47,118 nt of DNA from Patulibacter sp. (GCF_030655195.1 NZ_JAURWA010000126.1:1-47118); one strand, 5' to 3'; positions 26,668 to 34,776 are shown, counted from the stretch's first letter. Program-made: numbers and translations. The notes: generated from the sequence alone by a model not told the origin.

Positions 26668-27033
26668 TCATCGCTGGGCCTCCAGGTGGGCGACGGCGCC
26701 GACGGTCCCGAAGGAGACGGGGAGGATCGACGGCACGGGCAGGCGGACGTGCAGGGTGTCGCCGTCGCGACGGACGGTCGCCCCGGCGCCGCCGATCGGC
26801 GCCGCCCGCCGTACGGCTGCGCCCGGGTCCCGGCCGACCGCCGCGGCGCGGGCGCCGGCACGGGCGGCCGTCCCGGCCGACCAGGCCGCGAAGCCCGCCA
26901 GCGTGGCCTGCAACAGCGCGAGGACGACGAGCGCGAGGATCGGCAGGAGGGCGACGAACTCGACGCTCCCCTGCCCTGCCTCGCCCCCGGGGAGCGGCAG
27001 CGGCGACGGCGGCACGAGCGGGGGCGGCGACAT
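26668..27033 (-). CDS. TadE-like pseudopilin
   Basis: A 121-residue protein. A Pro-rich leader of 20 residues ends GGEAG, followed by QGSVEFVALLPILALVVLALLQ: cleavage after Gly20, Gln +1 and Glu +5, as in TadE/Flp class III prepilins. A helix with repeated Ala/Gly (SAGTAARAGARAAAVGRDPGAAVRRA) and a short beta-rich end (GDTLHVRLPV) follow. ATG 27033; a CAGGCT element 6 bp upstream is a one-mismatch match to the leaderless -10 pattern. It is first of three coupled genes ending in the peptidoglycan-hydrolase fusion. No prepilin peptidase or TadA ATPase is in the window. Confidence 0.75.
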   Translation of the reverse strand: MSPPPLVPPSPLPLPGGEAGQGSVEFVALLPILALVVLALLQATLAGFAAWSAGTAARAGARAAAVGRDPGAAVRRAAPIGGAGATVRRDGDTLHVRLPVPSILPVSFGTVGAVAHLEAQR

Positions 27034-27495
27034 GTCCGCAGCCTGTCCCGGGCGCCCGTGTCGGAACCACCGTCCGATCGCGCCAGGATCGTGTCGCGGG
27101 CGCGGCGTTTCTCCTCGACCGGCGGGACCGTTCTCCGGGGTCCGTCGGAAAGGCGGGTACTCCGGCCTCTCACATCACCGGACCAGCCGCGACCCAGGGC
27201 ACCGGTCCGGAACGGGGTGCCAGAAGCCGGCCGACCGACCACGCGTTACCGGGATCGTGCACTCCTGCATCACGAATCCGGAACACGATGGTGGCCGCAG
27301 CCCGTCCGACGGCGCGTTACCAGAATCGCGCACTCCTGCGTCACGAATCCGGAACGCGGCGACCACGGGACCCCGCCTGGCCCCGCGTTACCGGATTGGT
27401 GCGGTCCCGCATCACGAATCCGGAACACGAGGCCGGCCGCCCTGCGGCCTCACCCCGCCGTCCGCCACTCCTCGGCCGTACCGAGGCCCTCCCGC
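27034..27495. other. 462-bp gene-free spacer
   Basis: No credible gene was seen. The stretch holds the upstream region of the TadE-like operon (27034-27242) and the three-copy hairpin repeat (27243-27429). A 63-codon minus-strand frame at 27175-27366 is made of the repeat itself and is not a gene. Confidence 0.7.
27243..27429. repeat. Three 45-bp hairpin repeats at an exact 71-bp period
   Basis: Copies lie at 27243-27287, 27314-27358 and 27385-27429, with two 26-bp non-matching spacers. All share GCGTTACC at the left and TCACGAATCCGGAAC at the right. Each copy is an imperfect inverted repeat: the left CCGGATT..GTG-type arm pairs with the right CAC.AATCCGG arm, strongest in copy 3. Differences between copies partly keep pairing, suggesting conserved structure. 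Not CRISPR-like: repeats vary and no cas genes are seen. Confidence 0.8.
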
Positions 27496-27855
27496 CTAGA
27501 AGACGTCGCGCCAGCGCTGGTAGACCGCGTAGAGCATCACGACGGGCATCAGCAGCAGAACGATGAAGAGGACCGTGCCCGGGCCCGTGTCGGTCAGGGA
27601 CGGCCGGGCGGCCATCGCGACGACGAACGAGCCGAGACCGGCGAAGAAGAGCAGGCGGTGGGCGTCGCCCAGCTCCTCGAGGCGTCCGCGGTGCTCGCGG
27701 TAGATCCGGGCCCCGAAGAGGACCAGCGCGGCGAGGATGAGCGCGCTGAACGCCGCACCGACGGCGTTGGCGCTGTTCTGCCCCGACGGCACCGCGTAGA
27801 CGATCGCCGCGAGGGCGACGACGATGAGGAGGGCGCGGACGCGGTCCGTGGTCAC
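27496..27855 (-). CDS. Small membrane protein of unknown function (four TM segments)
   Basis: A 119-residue protein I cannot assign. Four hydrophobic segments lie at about residues 7-24, 31-49, 68-83 and 91-112. A short charged loop (YREHRGRLEELGDAHR) separates the second and third; the C-terminus ends YAVYQRWRDVF. The start is GTG 27855 with TAGGCT 6 bp upstream. It lies 120 bp downstream of the PhoB-like regulator gene on the same strand. Nothing in the sequence ties it to a known transporter or sensor. Confidence 0.75.
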   Translation of the reverse strand: MTTDRVRALLIVVALAAIVYAVPSGQNSANAVGAAFSALILAALVLFGARIYREHRGRLEELGDAHRLLFFAGLGSFVVAMAARPSLTDTGPGTVLFIVLLLMPVVMLYAVYQRWRDVF

Positions 27856-27861
27856 GTGGTC

Positions 27862-27867
27862 AGCCTA
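27862..27867 (-). promoter_or_regulatory. Candidate -10 element (TAGGCT), leaderless type
   Basis: TAGGCT on the minus strand ends 6 bp before GTG 27855. Confidence 0.4.
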
Positions 27868-27975
27868 CTCCGCCGGGGTCACCCGACGCCGCGGTGCCGC
27901 GACACCGGCGTGGCGGAACTCCGGGCGCTGCGACAGGCCTGGGCGTCTGCGACGACCGGGCCGTGGGGGTCGCCG

Positions 27976-28866
27976 TCAGACGCGCTCGGCGAACGCGGCT
28001 TCGAGCGCGTCGCCACGGAGGGCGCTGGCGCGGTCCTCGGCGAGCAGCTCCTCCGGCGTGCGGACGCGACCGGCCGGGCGCTCGGGCTCGGCGACGAGGT
28101 CGCCGACGGGCTCGGGGGCGAACCGGTAGCCGACGCCGAAGTGGGTGTGGATGTAGCGCCAGCCCGGCGAGGCCTTGTCGAGCTTCTGGCGCAGCTTGCG
28201 GACGAAGACGTCGACGGAGCGGTCGCCGCGGGCCATGGCGTAGCCCCAGACGCGCTGGTAGATCTCCTCGCGCTCCAGGACGCGGCCCTCGGCGGCGGCC
28301 AGGAGGTCGATGAGCTCGAACTCGCGCTTGGTCAGCTCGGCGGAGACGCCGGCCGCGAAGGCCTGGAACTGGTCGCCGCGGATCTCGAGCTCGCCGGTCA
28401 GGCGCGGGCGCTGCTCCTGCTGCGGCTCGACCCGGCGGCGTCGGCGGGCGACGGCCTCGATGCGGGCCATCAGCTCGTCGGGGTGGCAGGGCTTGGACAC
28501 CCAGTCGTCGGCGCCCAGGCGCAGGCCACGGACGCGCTGGGCGACGCTGGACTGCCCGGTGCAGACGATGATGCCGAGGCCCGGCATGCGGGTCGCGACC
28601 TTCTCGAGGTACTCCCAGGCCTGGGGCCCGAGGATCGCGACGTCGACCACGAGGGCCGCGAGCCGCATGGCGACGAGGTCCTCGACCGGCACGGGGCTGG
28701 CGAGCGTGCGCTGCTGCCACCCGGCGCGCTCGAAGCGCTTGCCGAGGACGTGGAGGAAGCCGCTGTCGGTGTCGATCACCGCGACGCGGAGGGTCCGCGA
28801 GACGGTCGAGCCCGAGGCCGGACCGTCGGCGACCGTCGTTGCTGGGGCGGACTGGTGCTCCTGCAT
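27976..28866 (-). CDS. PhoB/OmpR-type response regulator
   Basis: A 296-residue protein. The receiver domain (about residues 26-140) has the acidic pair in VIDTD (D32, D34), phospho-acceptor Asp75 in LVVDVAI, Thr103 in CTG, and Lys125 in SKP. The canonical DLxLPxxDG is replaced by DVAILGPQAW. The C-terminal winged helix contains LTKREFELIDLLAAAEGRVLEREEIYQRVWG, RSVDVFVRKLRQKLD and YIHTHFGVGYRF, the PhoB pattern. A charged tail of about 40 residues follows. It lies downstream of pst-phoU, so it is probably the phosphate regulator, yet no histidine kinase gene is adjacent. ATG 28866 has TACACT 8 bp upstream. Confidence 0.88.
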   Translation of the reverse strand: MQEHQSAPATTVADGPASGSTVSRTLRVAVIDTDSGFLHVLGKRFERAGWQQRTLASPVPVEDLVAMRLAALVVDVAILGPQAWEYLEKVATRMPGLGIIVCTGQSSVAQRVRGLRLGADDWVSKPCHPDELMARIEAVARRRRRVEPQQEQRPRLTGELEIRGDQFQAFAAGVSAELTKREFELIDLLAAAEGRVLEREEIYQRVWGYAMARGDRSVDVFVRKLRQKLDKASPGWRYIHTHFGVGYRFAPEPVGDLVAEPERPAGRVRTPEELLAEDRASALRGDALEAAFAERV

Positions 28867-28874
28867 CCCGAGGG

Positions 28875-28880
28875 AGTGTA
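28875..28880 (-). promoter_or_regulatory. Candidate -10 element for the response regulator (TACACT)
   Basis: TACACT on the minus strand ends 8 bp before ATG 28866, consistent with a leaderless message. Confidence 0.45.
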
Positions 28881-28920
28881 GAGCGCGGTCGGACGCCCGC
28901 GACGGGTTTCCCGGCCCGGA

Positions 28921-28938
28921 CACAACCTCTTCACAACC
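28921..28938. promoter_or_regulatory. Weak PHO-box-like direct repeat upstream of the response regulator
   Basis: CACAACC occurs at 28921 and 28932, exactly 11 bp apart, within TCTTCACAACC. Only two units are seen, and they point opposite to the other boxes relative to the gene. It may reflect autoregulation. Confidence 0.3.
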
Positions 28939-29158
28939 GACACCCCCCGCGTACGCTGCCCGCCGTTCCGCGAAAACCGCTCCCCTGCAGGACGTCCGGC
29001 CCCCGGGCCGGGCCGCCGACCCCGCCACGCGCCGGAGCGGTCGCCCGACCGGACCCGGGAGGGCGTCGCGCGGGCCCAGGGAGCCGTGGCTCGGACCCAG
29101 GAGGCCGTCGCCCGGGGGACCGCACCCGGCAGCCGCCACCGCGCGCCCCGCCCCGGGG

Positions 29159-29917
29159 TCAGGTCGGCTCGCCGGCCCCGTCGTCGGGAGCCGGGTCGCC
29201 GCCCGCCGGCGGGACCGCCGGGCCGACCGGACGCCGGCGTGCCAGGCGGGCCGCCCGGTCGCCGAACTCGGGGTAGAGCCCCTCGACCACGAACGCGACC
29301 TGCTCGCCGATGTCGACGGCGTTGTCGCCGATGCGCTCGAAGGCCCGGGCGACCATGGTCATCGTCATCAGCCACTCGCGGGTGTCGATGTCGTCGCCCA
29401 GCTCGATCGCCAGGCGGAAGACCTCGCGGTTGAGCTCGTTGAGCTCCTGGTCGCGCCGGACGATGTCGAGCGCCAGGTCGACGTCGCGCAGCTCGAGCGC
29501 CTGCCGGCACTGAACGACCTCGTCGCGGGCCAGCGCGCCCATCCGGAGGATCGGCGTCAGCACCTCGGCCCGCCGCGGCGGGTCGTTGCCCGTCAGCGGG
29601 ATCAGCTTGGCGATGTTCACGCACTGGTCGCCCATGCGCTCGAAGTGCTTGGCAACGTGCAGCAGCGAGGCCACGAGCCGCAGGTCCCCCGCCACGGGCG
29701 CCTGCAGCGCGAAGAGCGACAGCACGCCCTGGTTCACGTCGAGGTAGCGGCCGTCGACGCGGTCGTCGTCCGCCATCACGAACGTGCCCAGCTCCACGTC
29801 CTGCTGCTCGAGCGCCTCCGTGACGCGCTCGACCTGCCGGACGATGAGGTCCAGCGCCCCGAGCGTCGCCTGCTCGAGGTTCCGGAGCTCCTCCCGGTAC
29901 TGGCTGCGCGTCGTCAC
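29159..29917 (-). CDS. phoU: Phosphate transport/signalling regulator PhoU
   Basis: A 252-residue all-helical protein with two repeated PhoU bundles. The metal-binding type motifs appear in each half: DLRLVASLLHVAKHFERMGDQCVNIAK (about residues 76-102) and ARAFERIGDNAVDIGEQV (about 187-205). PhoU couples Pst transport status to the PhoR/PhoB pathway. The C-terminal 35 residues are Pro/Gly/Asp-rich and unconserved in type. The start is GTG 29917; a TACGGT element 7 bp upstream suggests an extra promoter inside the pst cluster. It follows pstB by 37 bp. Confidence 0.93.
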   Translation of the reverse strand: MTTRSQYREELRNLEQATLGALDLIVRQVERVTEALEQQDVELGTFVMADDDRVDGRYLDVNQGVLSLFALQAPVAGDLRLVASLLHVAKHFERMGDQCVNIAKLIPLTGNDPPRRAEVLTPILRMGALARDEVVQCRQALELRDVDLALDIVRRDQELNELNREVFRLAIELGDDIDTREWLMTMTMVARAFERIGDNAVDIGEQVAFVVEGLYPEFGDRAARLARRRPVGPAVPPAGGDPAPDDGAGEPT

Positions 29918-29924
29918 GATGAGG

Positions 29925-29930
29925 ACCGTA
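29925..29930 (-). promoter_or_regulatory. Candidate -10 element for phoU (TACGGT), leaderless type
   Basis: TACGGT on the minus strand, in the 37-bp gap after pstB, ends 7 bp before GTG 29917. Confidence 0.4.
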
Positions 29931-29954
29931 CCCGTACGGGGTCGACCGAATCGT

Positions 29955-30839
29955 CTACGAGAACTTCCCGGAGACGTACTCCTCCGTGCGCGTGTCGGAG
30001 GGGTTCGTGAAGATCTTCGACGTCTCGTCGACCTCGACGAGGTCCCCGAGGTACATGAACGCGGTGCGGTCGCCGACGCGGGCGGCCTGCTGCATGTTGT
30101 GCGTGACGAGGACGATCGTGAACTCCTGCTTGAGCTCCTGGATCAGCTCCTCGACCTTCAGCGTCGCGATCGGGTCCAGCGCCGAGCAGGGCTCGTCCAT
30201 CAGGATCACGTCGGGCTTGATCGCGATCGTGCGCGCGATGCAGAGCCGCTGCTGCTGCCCACCGGAGAGGCCGACGCCCGGGGCGTTCAGGCGGTCCTTG
30301 ACCTCGTCCCACAGACCGGCGCCGCGCAGCGCCCACTCGACGCGCTCGTCGTGGTCGACGTCCTTGACCTTGTTGAACTTCAGGCCGGCCGCGACGTTCT
30401 CGCGGATCGACATCGTCGGGAACGGGTTGGGCCGCTGGAAGACCATGCCGATCATGCGGCGGATCGCGACGACGTCGGTGCCCGTGGCGTTGATGTCGAC
30501 GCCGTCGAGCAGGATCTCGCCCTCGACGCGGGCGCCGGGGATCTCCTCGTGCATGCGGTTGATCGAGCGCAGGAGCGTCGACTTGCCGCAGCCCGACGGC
30601 CCGATCATGGCGGTGACCTGGTTGGCGCGGTACTCGAGGTCCACGCCCTTGACGGCCATGTTGTCGCCGTAGAACGACTTGACGTTCTTCAGCGTGACCT
30701 CGTGGCCGGTGCCGGTCACGGCCGGCCTGGCGGCCTTCGTGGCGGGGTCGGCGGCGATCGAGGCGGGCGTCTGCAAGGGGGTCTCCACGCCGTCGGCGAT
30801 CGACGTGTCGCGCGTCGGGGTCTGGGGATCGGTGCTCAT
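29955..30839 (-). CDS. pstB: Phosphate ABC transporter ATP-binding protein PstB
   Basis: A 294-residue ATPase. Walker A is [17 protein letters not shown], the Q loop is FQRPNPFP, the signature is [17 protein letters not shown], Walker B is [13 protein letters not shown] and the switch is VTHNMQQA. The QRPNPFPMS-type and IRENVAAGL segments are typical of PstB. An N-terminal polar extension of about 45 residues precedes the usual start; the first ATG of the frame at 30839 is supported by the four-base overlap with the pstCA stop. It powers high-affinity phosphate import through the fused permease. Confidence 0.96.
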   Translation of the reverse strand: MSTDPQTPTRDTSIADGVETPLQTPASIAADPATKAARPAVTGTGHEVTLKNVKSFYGDNMAVKGVDLEYRANQVTAMIGPSGCGKSTLLRSINRMHEEIPGARVEGEILLDGVDINATGTDVVAIRRMIGMVFQRPNPFPTMSIRENVAAGLKFNKVKDVDHDERVEWALRGAGLWDEVKDRLNAPGVGLSGGQQQRLCIARTIAIKPDVILMDEPCSALDPIATLKVEELIQELKQEFTIVLVTHNMQQAARVGDRTAFMYLGDLVEVDETSKIFTNPSDTRTEEYVSGKFS

Positions 30840-32839
30840 GAGATGCGGCTCCTGCGCTGGGCGAGTCGGGCGACGAGGCTGAGGAGGAGGATCAGCACGA
30901 CGAGCGTCAGTGCAGCCCCCCAGGCGCGGTCGTGCTGCGCCGACGACGAGGCGGTGACGTCGGCGTAGATCTGGGCGGGAAGGGTGTTCAGCGGCCCGTT
31001 GGGGTCGCCGACCAGGGCGGTGGCCACCCCGGCGGTGAAGATGATCGGGGCGGTCTCGCCGGCGGCGCGGGCGATGGCCAGCAGCGCGCCGGTGACGAGG
31101 CCCGGCAGCGCGGTCGGGAGGACGATCCGGAGGATGACCTTCCAGCGCGGCACGCCGAGGGCGAGCGCGGCCTCGCGCAGCGCCGACGGCACCAGGCGGA
31201 GGACCGGCAGCGACGAGTTGATGACGATCGGCAGCATCAGCAGGCCGAGGGCGACGGACGCCTTCCAGCCGGCGAACGGCACGCCGCCGACCTGCGAGAC
31301 GACGAGCGAGATGTAGACGAAGAGGCCGAAGACGACGGACGGGACGCCGGTCATCACGTCGACGAGGTAGCGGACGAAGCCGCCGAACCAGGTGCCCTGG
31401 CCGTACTCCACGAGGTAGACCGCGACGGCGATGCCGATCGGCACCACGACGACCGCGGCGAGGCCGACGACCTCGAGCGAGCCGACGATGGCGGAGCGGA
31501 TGCCGCCGAGGTCCTGGCCGGCGGTCGAGGCCGCGGCGTCGCCGCCGAGGAACCGGTTGGCGTTGCTCACCGCGCCGGCCGCGCCGGTCGGGTCCGTCGT
31601 GAAGAAGTCCCAGGAGATGGCGCCGCCGCCGCGGATGACGAGGAAGGCGAGCAGCGCGACGAGCGGCAGCAGCGCGACGCCGGTCAGGAAGCCGACGGAG
31701 CCGCGGGCGATCGAGTCGACCCGCTTGCGGCCGCTGAGCGACGTGACGAGCTCCGGCAGGTGCGGGCGGGGGACGCGCGACATCAGGGACGGGCCCTTCG
31801 GCGCCTCGCCGGCCGCGGAGGCCGCGGCGGCCTTCTTCGCGTCCTTCTCGGCGCGCACCAGACGCGACTCGGCGCGGGAGATGTAGCCGCGGGCGACCGC
31901 GTTGATGACGAGGGTCACGGCGAAGAGCAGCAGGCCGGCGCCGATCAGCGCGGCGCGGTGCTCGGGGCTCGCCGTCGCCTCCTGGAACTCCAGCGCGATG
32001 ACCGAGGCGAGCGTCGAGCCCTGCGAGAAGAGCGAGTCGCCGACGCCGGACGTGGCGCCACCGATGAGGATCGCGACGGCGATGGTCTCGCCGAGCGCGC
32101 GGCCCAGGCCGAGCATGGAGCCGCCGACGATGCCGGCGCGCGAGTACGGCAGGACGGTCGAGCGGATCATCTCCCAGCGCGTGGCGCCGAGGGCCAGCGC
32201 GGCCTCCTTCTGGTCGGCCGGCACGGTGGCCATGACCTCGCGGGAGATGGCGGAGACGATCGGGATGATCATGATCGCGAGGATCAGCCCGGTGATGAAG
32301 TAGTTGGCGGCCGAGACCTCGCCCCCGATGAACGGGATGAACGAGAAGGTGTCGGCGAACCACTGCTCGATGCCCTTGATCTTGGGCGCGAGGAAGAGGA
32401 AGCCCCAGAGGCCGTAGACGACGGACGGGACGGCGGCCAGCAGCTCGAGCGTGCCCGAGATCAGGCCGCGGAGCTTGACCGGCGCCAGCTCGGTGACGAA
32501 GAGCGCGGTGGCCACGGCGACCGGCACGCCGATGATCAGGGCGACGATCGAGGTGATGACGGTGCCGGCGACCAGTGCGCCTGCGCCGTAGGTGTCCTGC
32601 GACGGCAGCCAGTCGACCTTGAAGACGAAGTCGAGGACCCCGTAGGCGGCGAAGACCGGGCGGGCCTCGACGAAGAGCTTGATCAGGAAGTACGCGAGCA
32701 GGACGAAGATCAGCCCGGCCAGGGCGGTCAGCGCGCCCTTGACCCATGGATCGAGCCAGCTGCCCGTCTTGGTCCGCGCGAGGTGGTCGCGAAGACGGGC
32801 CCCTGCGTCGGTCGGTGCTTTGACGGTGCTGGATTCCAT
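30836..32839 (-). CDS. Fused phosphate permease PstC-PstA
   Basis: A single 667-residue frame contains both Pst permeases. The N-terminal half (to about residue 320) is PstC-like: it has the six-helix core and EAA-type loop [28 protein letters not shown] charged linker ([21 protein letters not shown]) follows. The C-terminal half (about 370-667) is PstA-like: six helices and loop [27 protein letters not shown]. In most bacteria these are two genes. The frame is continuous with no internal stop, so this looks like a genuine fusion. It passes phosphate from PstS across the membrane and pairs with PstB, which overlaps its stop by four bases. Confidence 0.93.
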   Translation of the reverse strand: MESSTVKAPTDAGARLRDHLARTKTGSWLDPWVKGALTALAGLIFVLLAYFLIKLFVEARPVFAAYGVLDFVFKVDWLPSQDTYGAGALVAGTVITSIVALIIGVPVAVATALFVTELAPVKLRGLISGTLELLAAVPSVVYGLWGFLFLAPKIKGIEQWFADTFSFIPFIGGEVSAANYFITGLILAIMIIPIVSAISREVMATVPADQKEAALALGATRWEMIRSTVLPYSRAGIVGGSMLGLGRALGETIAVAILIGGATSGVGDSLFSQGSTLASVIALEFQEATASPEHRAALIGAGLLLFAVTLVINAVARGYISRAESRLVRAEKDAKKAAAASAAGEAPKGPSLMSRVPRPHLPELVTSLSGRKRVDSIARGSVGFLTGVALLPLVALLAFLVIRGGGAISWDFFTTDPTGAAGAVSNANRFLGGDAAASTAGQDLGGIRSAIVGSLEVVGLAAVVVVPIGIAVAVYLVEYGQGTWFGGFVRYLVDVMTGVPSVVFGLFVYISLVVSQVGGVPFAGWKASVALGLLMLPIVINSSLPVLRLVPSALREAALALGVPRWKVILRIVLPTALPGLVTGALLAIARAAGETAPIIFTAGVATALVGDPNGPLNTLPAQIYADVTASSSAQHDRAWGAALTLVVLILLLSLVARLAQRRSRIS

Positions 32840-32894
32840 GGCGGCGGCTGGTGGTCTTCTGCGGGCGTGAGCGGGGCGTCACTGCAACTGCTGA

Positions 32895-32935
32895 TCCGGA
32901 CCGCCGTGCCCCCGAGGGGGCAGGGCGGTCCGGAC
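32895..32935 (-). other. Large stem-loop between pstS and pstCA
   Basis: Arms at 32895-32913 and 32917-32935 form a 19-bp stem with one mismatch and a 3-base loop. No T-tract follows on the minus strand. Position right after pstS suggests mRNA protection or partial termination giving more PstS than transporter. Confidence 0.6.
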
Positions 32936-32967
32936 CGGTTCCGCGGACCCGAGGGCCCGCGGGGTGA

Positions 32968-34104
32968 TCAGCGGGTGGCGGCGATCGGCGCGCCGTTGCA
33001 CTCGAGCGAGTCGACGGCGGCCTGGGCCTTCGTCTTCACGCTGTCGGGGAGCGGGGCGTAGGCGAGCTTCTTGGCCTCGTCCTGCCCGGCCGCGAGGCCG
33101 TAGGTGAGGAAGCCCTTGATGTCCTTCGCGACGGCCTCGGTCTTGCCGGCCTTGCAGAGGTCCTTCGCGACGACCACGAAGGTGGCGGACGCGTCGGGGT
33201 AGGTCTGGTCGCCCTCGGCGTTGCCGATCGCGAAGCGCAGGTCGGCGGGGACCTCGACGCTGTCACCGGCGGCCGAGACGGACTCGAGCGTCGGGTCGAC
33301 GTAGTTGCCGGCCTTGTTCTTCAGCGAGGCGTACGTGAAGTCGTTGTTCAGCGCGTAGGCCTGCTCGACGTAGCCGATGGAGTTCGGCGTCTGCTTGATG
33401 GCGGCGGCGACGCCGTCGTTGCCCTTGGCACCGGTGCCCGTCGGCCACTTGACCGACTTGTCGACGCCCGGGCCGTCCTCCCACTTCTTGGAGTACGCGC
33501 CGAGGTACGACAGGAACGCCTTCGTCGTGCCGGACTCGTCCGAGCGGTGGACGACGGTGATCTTGGAGGACGGGAGCGTGACGCCGGGGTTCTGGTCGGC
33601 GATCTGCTTGTCGTTCCAGGTCGTGACGTCGCCCAGGAAGATGTTGGCGAGCGTCTCGCCGTCGAGCTTCAGACCGGTCTTCACGCCCTCGACGTTGTAC
33701 GAGGCCGTGACGGCGCCGAAGAACATCGGGATGTTCAGGACGTCGCCGTTCTTCTTCTCGGCGGCCTTCAGCTCGTCGTCGTCCGTGGCGGAGTCGGAGC
33801 CGCCGAAGTCGAGCGTGCCGTCGGTGACGCCGGCGATGCCGGCGCCGGAGCCCGTGCCGGCGTAGTTGAAGCTCAGGCCCTGGGCCTTGAGGTTCGCGCC
33901 CCAGGTGTCATAGACGGGCTTGGCGAACGTCGAGCCGCCGGCGTTGATCGAACCGGTGAAGGAGGGTGTGCTCTCCGCGGCCGTGGACGTGGCGGCGCCG
34001 GAGGCGGCCGTGGTGCTGTCGGTGTTGTCGTCGGAACCGCAAGCGGTGACTCCGAGGGCGAGGACGGCGGAAGCGCCGAACGCGGCGAACGTACGAGTGC
34101 GCAC
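32968..34104 (-). CDS. pstS: Phosphate-binding lipoprotein PstS
   Basis: A 378-residue lipoprotein. Signal peptide and lipobox LGVTACGS put the anchoring Cys at residue 22. A short Ser/Thr-rich linker precedes the binding fold. Phosphate-contact motifs are [36 protein letters not shown] and [14 protein letters not shown]. It captures phosphate for the Pst permease. The start is GTG 34104, supported by an AAGGAG ribosome-binding site five bases upstream; the frame stays open to 34164. Four 11-bp PHO-box units lie 75-120 bp upstream. Confidence 0.96.
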   Translation of the reverse strand: MRTRTFAAFGASAVLALGVTACGSDDNTDSTTAASGAATSTAAESTPSFTGSINAGGSTFAKPVYDTWGANLKAQGLSFNYAGTGSGAGIAGVTDGTLDFGGSDSATDDDELKAAEKKNGDVLNIPMFFGAVTASYNVEGVKTGLKLDGETLANIFLGDVTTWNDKQIADQNPGVTLPSSKITVVHRSDESGTTKAFLSYLGAYSKKWEDGPGVDKSVKWPTGTGAKGNDGVAAAIKQTPNSIGYVEQAYALNNDFTYASLKNKAGNYVDPTLESVSAAGDSVEVPADLRFAIGNAEGDQTYPDASATFVVVAKDLCKAGKTEAVAKDIKGFLTYGLAAGQDEAKKLAYAPLPDSVKTKAQAAVDSLECNGAPIAATR

Positions 34105-34178
34105 GTGGTCTCCTTGATTGCTCAGAACGTGACGCCGAGGAGGCTGGCAGCGCTCGCTGCACATCCTGTTACTCGGCC

Positions 34179-34222
34179 GTGGTCGTGATGTGAAACGGGT
34201 GTGAAGAAGTCGTTCACGCGTG
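34179..34222 (-). promoter_or_regulatory. PHO box upstream of pstS (four 11-bp units)
   Basis: On the plus strand GTGGTC, GTGAAA, GTGAAG and GTTCAC start at 34179, 34190, 34201 and 34212, each exactly 11 bp apart. Read toward pstS the core is TTCAC. PhoB/PhoP-family regulators bind 11-bp direct repeats, and the actinobacterial consensus contains GTTCAC. Confidence 0.7.
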
Positions 34223-34291
34223 CGACGGGGAGTCGCAGCGGCGTGACGGAGGGCACACGGCGGCCCGTCGGGCCGCCGGCGGATGAGCGCA

Positions 34292-34651
34292 TCAGGCCAT
34301 CGGCTCCGGGGCGAACCGGTAGCCGAAGCCGATGTGCGTGTGGATGAAGCTCCAGCCCGGCGCGGCGGCCTCGAGCTTCTGCCGGACCTTGTGGACGTAG
34401 ACGTCGATCGAGCGGTCGCCGGAACGCAGCGGACCGCCCCAGACGTTCGAGAACAGCTCGTCCCGCGCCACGACGTGGCCGGAGCGCAGGGCGAGCGCGG
34501 ACAGCAGCTCGAGCTCGCGGACGGACAGGCTGACCGCGCGGCCGGCGACGAGCGCCAGGCCCTCCGACGGCCGGATCTCGACCTGGGCGACGCGGATCGG
34601 GCCGCCGTCGCCTGGGCTTCCCGCGTCCACCGCTCGGGTCTCCGTGCTCAT
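34292..34651 (-). CDS. Receiver-less PhoB-like DNA-binding protein
   Basis: A 119-residue protein consisting almost only of an OmpR/PhoB winged-helix domain: LSVRELELLSALALRSGHVVARDELFSNVWGG, then RSIDVYVHKVRQKLEAAAPGW, then FIHTHIGFGYRFAPEPMA. No receiver domain precedes it, so it cannot be phosphorylated in the usual way. Its wing and C-terminus closely resemble those of the full-length regulator at 27976-28866, suggesting duplication and loss. ATG 34651; GACACT 7 bp upstream is an imperfect -10. PHO-box repeats lie about 47 bp upstream, so it is probably in the same regulon and may compete with or sustain binding of the full regulator. Confidence 0.8.
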   Translation of the reverse strand: MSTETRAVDAGSPGDGGPIRVAQVEIRPSEGLALVAGRAVSLSVRELELLSALALRSGHVVARDELFSNVWGGPLRSGDRSIDVYVHKVRQKLEAAAPGWSFIHTHIGFGYRFAPEPMA

Positions 34652-34686
34652 CGCGTGCAGTGTCCGACGCGGGCACCGTGCTCCCG

Positions 34687-34730
34687 GTCACCATCCCGTG
34701 AACGGTCCGTGAACGGGATGTGAACACTCG
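34687..34730. promoter_or_regulatory. PHO box in the divergent promoter region (three perfect GTGAAC units)
   Basis: GTGAAC starts at 34698, 34709 and 34720, exactly 11 bp apart, with a weaker GTCACC unit at 34687. The perfect units lie symmetrically about 33 bp from the candidate -10 elements of both flanking genes. Confidence 0.7.
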
Positions 34731-34762
34731 TCCTCAACCCCGAAACGGACGGCGTCCGCCGC

Positions 34763-34768
34763 TAGCGT
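34763..34768 (+). promoter_or_regulatory. Candidate -10 element for the DUF47 gene (TAGCGT)
   Basis: TAGCGT ends 8 bp before ATG 34777, consistent with a leaderless message from the PHO-box region. Confidence 0.45.
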
Positions 34769-34776
34769 GGCCCGGG

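Noticed and set aside
26480..26671. Frame from ATG 26671 to about 26480 as a separate short gene
   Set aside because: It runs into Trp/Ser/Arg-rich noise after about 45 codons, opposite the clear TadE-like frame. More likely the true N-terminus of that gene in a shifted frame, or non-coding.
27153..27185. A fourth, degenerate copy of the hairpin repeat upstream of the array
   Set aside because: It shares only a CATCAC and CGGA match and is offset by 95 bp rather than 71 bp.
27175..27366. A 63-codon minus-strand frame with repeated FRIRDAG-like segments
   Set aside because: The repetition simply mirrors the DNA hairpin repeats; no promoter or family similarity.
27243..27429. Regularly spaced repeats that look like a small CRISPR array
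   Set aside because: Copies differ from each other at several positions, are internally palindromic over 45 bp, number only three, and no cas gene or leader is nearby.
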